From the NCBI GenBank assembly GCA_030248195.1, contig JASAND010013629.1, positions 1 through 64,000 of the forward strand: 64,000 nt of DNA, given 5' to 3'. The translations under genes were made by a program, and so were the position numbers. Shown here in pieces: positions 61,701 through 64,000 of this stretch (positions are counted from its first letter, which is position 1; every line of letters begins with the position of its first letter). Source of the stretch: Trissonchulus latispiculum (Eukaryota; Nematoda; Enoplea; Enoplida; Ironidae). Under the pieces are notes generated by a model that worked only from the letters and a program-made list of their open reading frames with translations, did not search any database and was not told the origin of the DNA.

Positions 61701-63769
61701 TTGACGAAGATTCTATTGCTAGCTGGATTGGGCACCCAAAACCCTGGTACGCTATCGAAGTTGCTTACGCCTTGTTTTCAAACGGTGATTTGCCCATTCA
61801 CCAAATTTTTCAGATTTTCTTTCCAGAAAATTTTCCGTTGGGGGAACTTCGGCCTCCGGTGGCTGCTACTCCCTCCAAGGGTTTGGGTCTGTCTCCGGAC
61901 CCTTTGTTTGCGACTTCGCCGGTCTTTTCACGGCCTTCTCGTTCTTCTTCTGTCCCGGCCTCTCGCGCTACGGCGCGGGTTAGCTCGGACGAGGCGCCGT
62001 CCACATCTGGACAGCCTGGGCCATCAGCTGCTGCGGTGGCTCGGGAGCCTCCTGAACTTGTTTCTACCGAAGTACAAACTAGGCCTCATAGATCTTTTCC
62101 TGAACATCCTCCCCCACCGTTGCCGTCTTTGCACTTGGACATTCCGGTGCAACAGTTGACTTTGAATGACCCTGCTCCTGTGCCCAACAATGTTCAAATT
62201 TCTTATCCTGAGGGCCATTTTCTAAATTTTGGTAGTTTGGTCGCAGAGTCGCTGGGTGAACCTGTCCCTTGGGACCAGTTCACTACAGATCGCTTGCTGG
62301 TTCACAATTACAAAGCAGCGTATTTGACTGAAAAGCCCACTCCTCGTTTCAACGCGGCACCTCCGCCGCATGAGCGTAGTCGCGCGGGTTTTTGTCTAGG
62401 TTCTGAGGTTATGTGCATGAAACCAGTGCCGACGCGACTTGACCTCAAGGGGGATGACCACATGCTCACCCCGCCATTTACGGGCCCTCAGGATACTGAG
62501 CCAAATTTTCATGAGGCTATTTGGCGGTCTATCATGACAAATCCAAGGGCAATTCCGTTTAAAGTTCATTCCGAATTTGAATGGCAGGTGGCCTATCTAC
62601 CGGATTTTTCGGCCCAAACTGGCCCTTTTGCTTTGAATCCATTTTTTACGCGTTCATACAGATTTTGGGAAACTCATTTTCGAACTTTGCCTGAACCACC
62701 TTTTGCTCTTTCAGAATCGGTCATGAACCGGTGGTTTGATCTTATTCGTGGGATATATCCAGCGGTTCAGCCAAAAATTTGGTGGGAAGAAGTTTTGCAA
62801 ATTGAGCCTCCTGGACATCGTGTCCATACAGAAACTTTTGATTATTGGAAATTGTGCGTTCATTTTCCTGAATTTCGTCATGAAGGGCAAATTGTTTTTG
62901 AATCATGCATGTTGGTCGGATTTGGGCCTTTTAAGGTCACGGCGCTAGCCGATGTGGTTGCCAAGATTTTTCCTTTTATAAATATTTATCCCTCTATGTT
63001 TCGCTTTCAGCCGGCGGCCGCGTTAATTTCGCTTTGGCAACATCGTTCTGCAAATTTAGCCGCTGAGGTTGATCGCATTGTTGAAGAGGCCAAAGGGCAC
63101 GTTTTGTTGCTTCCTGAAAATTTGAATTTTTATGAGCCAGTTACGCTTTTTCAAGGTGCAGAAGACCCGCTTTCTAACATGTTCCGAGTCGAGCCTGAGA
63201 ATGTGCCAGGCGCTGACGGGTGGGTGCAGCTTTGGGGTTACTATTTTCGTACATCGGAGCAGGCGTATCAATTTCGGAAACTTTTTTATTGGGCATGTCT
63301 CCATGCTCCGGCTGAATACTGCGCGCAACTTTTGAATCCTTTTTACTGTAAGTATGCGGCAGAACATATTTTGCATTGGTTACCTTCAAATTCTGTTTTT
63401 CGCCGTCTGTGGCAAGGTGAAGGTATGCATGTGAAAGCCTATGTCATGCTTGAGGTTCTGCGCGCAAAGGCTAAAGCTTGCCCATTGTTTCGTAAATTTT
63501 TACTTGACTCTGGCACCCGCATCTTGGCTGAGGCTACCCAGGACACCTATTGGGGTGTTGGGGCCACGCGCCGTGACCTGCGGCGCATGCCACATGCCCA
63601 ACTCCGACAGCATGTTTTCTCAGTGACTTCACGTGGTCAAAATTGGTTAGGTCGCTTGTTAATGTTGATTCGGGCGGAACTGTTCCCAGGTTTGCCTCGC
63701 CAATTAGTGCAGGCTTGGGATGAACATCAGCGGGCCATACGGGAGGCGGTCCAACGCGCTCTCCAATAA
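58730..63769 (+). CDS. Accessory protein with DEDDy 3'-5' exonuclease and NADAR domains (ORF-A, 1679 residues)
   Basis: This is an intact ORF 765 bases after gag-pol. The ATG at 58730 (MPRKRK, a basic possible nuclear signal) is preferred over a TTG two codons earlier. Residues about 150-420 form an EXD1/RNase D-like 3'-5' exonuclease. They show AVDVEG (D195, E197), CDCRR (D289), RNSLVDF and YGIRDVVDLL (Y393, D397), so all DEDDy residues are present. After a Ser/Pro-rich linker there is a conserved helical block (about 945-1035) shared with ORF-B. A conserved unknown domain (about 1180-1460) leads into the C-terminal NADAR domain (about 1470-1665). That domain shows F1474, PLSNMF, SEQAYQF (E1510), LAEATQDTYWGVG (W1608) and NWLGRLLMLIR. 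NADAR proteins (YbiA-like) are N-glycosidases acting on riboflavin intermediates or removing ADP-ribose from guanine. Here it may act on ADP-ribosylated or NAD-linked nucleic acid, while the exonuclease trims RNA or DNA; both substrates are inference. Confidence 0.88.
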   Translation: MPRKRKTPEKGSKSGSESSAPSLSKILQEKGASTNWKALASREPSTSSDTGPRRSKRQRSQNLETSASESGDQESEYQPSETSEHSAVPPVTPKPSTSSQSSAKSDPEKNTITLSPLTYDQLDSHFQNFPPPTIDFVSVADQRWRADYLNSIVNFTVTDEQLRQPTVVVTEIAQLFAEVKELYHLAKQAGFLAVDVEGLQLKEWLGIQQSKSAVMLQFAVPRDIQKFRDELDPLNMNTNSVDDSNIKIVVVMLHVIYLQVPSWSLLRYALQPIFYNTDFPVLAINALCDCRRILGNLRIDARNSLVDFNHFYRFLWDRVNEVGFPEPDPEHPRRSAHLWFDDQGNRVMPPNKARDEISLGWIQWNILKYPESQCKSKSTHGLMSFLTPHEILYGIRDVVDLLLGIQQLLHLCPTFSSDDFLLLNQFKTVAQVGQAPTFRKYETAVLSVVVEDRPLRAQTALKIAHIPRSPFKKLAPGEKKKRAEQKVVDIKILSKKPPRHLLPPLHILKDELFVGAPQRPNPPKRAGAFLMGLAEESSQKAPKKSQAQKDREQRKLDERAAAQHEVPEGLPSQDMDLSSNTSADENDPGELALKRSLPSEGSPPRTLSHAGSVVPTPQGSPQRSPLKEQVPQAAFLIQIPPGQQTLSESRLLVGPLADESTLASSPQRGEPDSGDQSRIGRDQPSPSVEPAVAVSVEGGACRTSTPALGSEFVGLNPDDTPTMPSLPQINLISPSPVSGAPALAEEPQGGAASDDPSTSHSGQPTISADEAAVFLFPDVPSSVTGANLPPVFHPNTYSNVEIQPTTQPELSQMTFSFRNSQGQQQNASAVVQTSLLFPAPEVLNKIVQDTLDSLQIPPLPQVAAPPVLVGSRPPTFRGEFQFLREQPIQPSFQPRMSAPPRMRAPVGPSRSAPSSPPPRAPVPLWSVQNQPTWRAEQARDPVFSHSALNFRTPGLGSLPVAARTCFSDAFWQRMPPVSQISQLAVLAYFGFDEDSIASWIGHPKPWYAIEVAYALFSNGDLPIHQIFQIFFPENFPLGELRPPVAATPSKGLGLSPDPLFATSPVFSRPSRSSSVPASRATARVSSDEAPSTSGQPGPSAAAVAREPPELVSTEVQTRPHRSFPEHPPPPLPSLHLDIPVQQLTLNDPAPVPNNVQISYPEGHFLNFGSLVAESLGEPVPWDQFTTDRLLVHNYKAAYLTEKPTPRFNAAPPPHERSRAGFCLGSEVMCMKPVPTRLDLKGDDHMLTPPFTGPQDTEPNFHEAIWRSIMTNPRAIPFKVHSEFEWQVAYLPDFSAQTGPFALNPFFTRSYRFWETHFRTLPEPPFALSESVMNRWFDLIRGIYPAVQPKIWWEEVLQIEPPGHRVHTETFDYWKLCVHFPEFRHEGQIVFESCMLVGFGPFKVTALADVVAKIFPFINIYPSMFRFQPAAALISLWQHRSANLAAEVDRIVEEAKGHVLLLPENLNFYEPVTLFQGAEDPLSNMFRVEPENVPGADGWVQLWGYYFRTSEQAYQFRKLFYWACLHAPAEYCAQLLNPFYCKYAAEHILHWLPSNSVFRRLWQGEGMHVKAYVMLEVLRAKAKACPLFRKFLLDSGTRILAEATQDTYWGVGATRRDLRRMPHAQLRQHVFSVTSRGQNWLGRLLMLIRAELFPGLPRQLVQAWDEHQRAIREAVQRALQ

Positions 63770-64000
63770 TTTCGTCGCGTGTTATAGTGTTGTGCCCCGT
63801 TTATTTGTTTACTTATTGTTTCACTTTTCGCCGTAACATGTCTTTAAAATTTTAGCTGGGTGGGGGGTAATGGGGTCTTACCCATCTCCTTTTTAATCTT
63901 TTAACTTTTAATTTTTACTACGACTTGCTTGATCTTTTCATTGTTTTCTGAGATTCTTAAAAGCTAGATTGTAATTTTTGCTTAGGCTCTCTTGGCCTCT
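63770..64000 (+). other. Spacer after ORF-A with a further acceptor-like site at the window edge
   Basis: After the stop the sequence is T-rich, with a GGGTGGGGGGTAATGGGG patch near 63860. TTTTTGCTTAG ends at 63985 followed by GCTCTCTTGGCC. That resembles the leader after the acceptor at 864 in copy 1, which contains TTGGCTCCTTGGC. Another cistron is therefore expected just beyond the window. Confidence 0.45.

Larger units (their letters stand above)
49472..64000 (+). mobile_element. Giant Ty3/gypsy LTR retrotransposon, copy 2 (5' part; continues past the window)
   Basis: In order: 5' LTR 49472-50047, primer binding site 50050-50060, Gag-Pol ORF 50072-57964, exonuclease/NADAR ORF 58730-63769, then a further acceptor-like site at 63985. 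Both large ORFs are uninterrupted, so this copy is young or under selection. Orientation is the same as copy 1. No env-like protein is recognised within the visible part. Confidence 0.93.

Overview
The window is animal (metazoan) nuclear DNA. Two spliced host genes sit among dense transposable elements: a Sam68/KHDRBS-type RNA-binding protein gene reconstructed over eight coding exons on the minus strand, and the first coding exon of a DEG/ENaC-type channel. Introns have canonical GT/AG ends. A flatworm is a reasonable guess, because the flanking elements recall the very large Ty3/gypsy 'Burro' elements described from planarians (from memory, not checked). The species cannot be fixed from this sequence.

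Layout. (1) 1-12457 is the 3' part of a giant LTR retrotransposon in plus orientation, copy 1. It holds three tandem copies of one small unknown protein gene (207-2280), two copies of a second small protein with a CxxC motif (2502-4478), a frameshifted ORF with a decayed exonuclease-like domain plus a NADAR domain (4775-9669), about 2 kb of structured non-coding sequence, a polypurine tract and a 582-bp 3' LTR. (2) 12458-49471 is host DNA. It contains the DEG/ENaC exon (13295-13551, minus), the complete coding region of the KHDRBS-like gene (40347 down to 23730, minus; 385 residues), a 12-copy 155-bp tandem array in its first intron, and many non-autonomous DNA transposons. Most of these are recognised here by terminal inverted repeats and 8-bp target-site duplications typical of hAT elements, and several are nested. 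(3) 49472-64000 is the 5' part of a second, related giant element, copy 2. It has a 576-bp 5' LTR, a primer binding site, an intact 2630-residue Gag-Pol ORF and an intact 1679-residue ORF with a DEDDy exonuclease domain and a C-terminal NADAR domain.

The two element copies are complementary. Copy 2 shows LTR-PBS-gag-pol-exonuclease/NADAR and leaves the window just after a new splice-acceptor-like site. Copy 1 enters the window just before the small-ORF cluster and ends with a second exonuclease/NADAR ORF, PPT and LTR. If both represent one architecture, the full element exceeds about 27 kb and carries at least seven extra cistrons after pol. Each cistron is preceded by a polypyrimidine-AG site, so expression of the downstream ORFs by cis- or trans-splicing is likely. 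Exact copies of the PPT core also lie inside gag-pol and may serve as extra plus-strand primers.

The main candidate for something undescribed is this accessory module of exonuclease, NADAR (an ADP-ribose/nucleotide N-glycosidase family) and two duplicated small protein families on a giant Ty3/gypsy element. The frameshifts in copy 1 fall largely at homopolymer runs, so part of the apparent decay could be assembly error.
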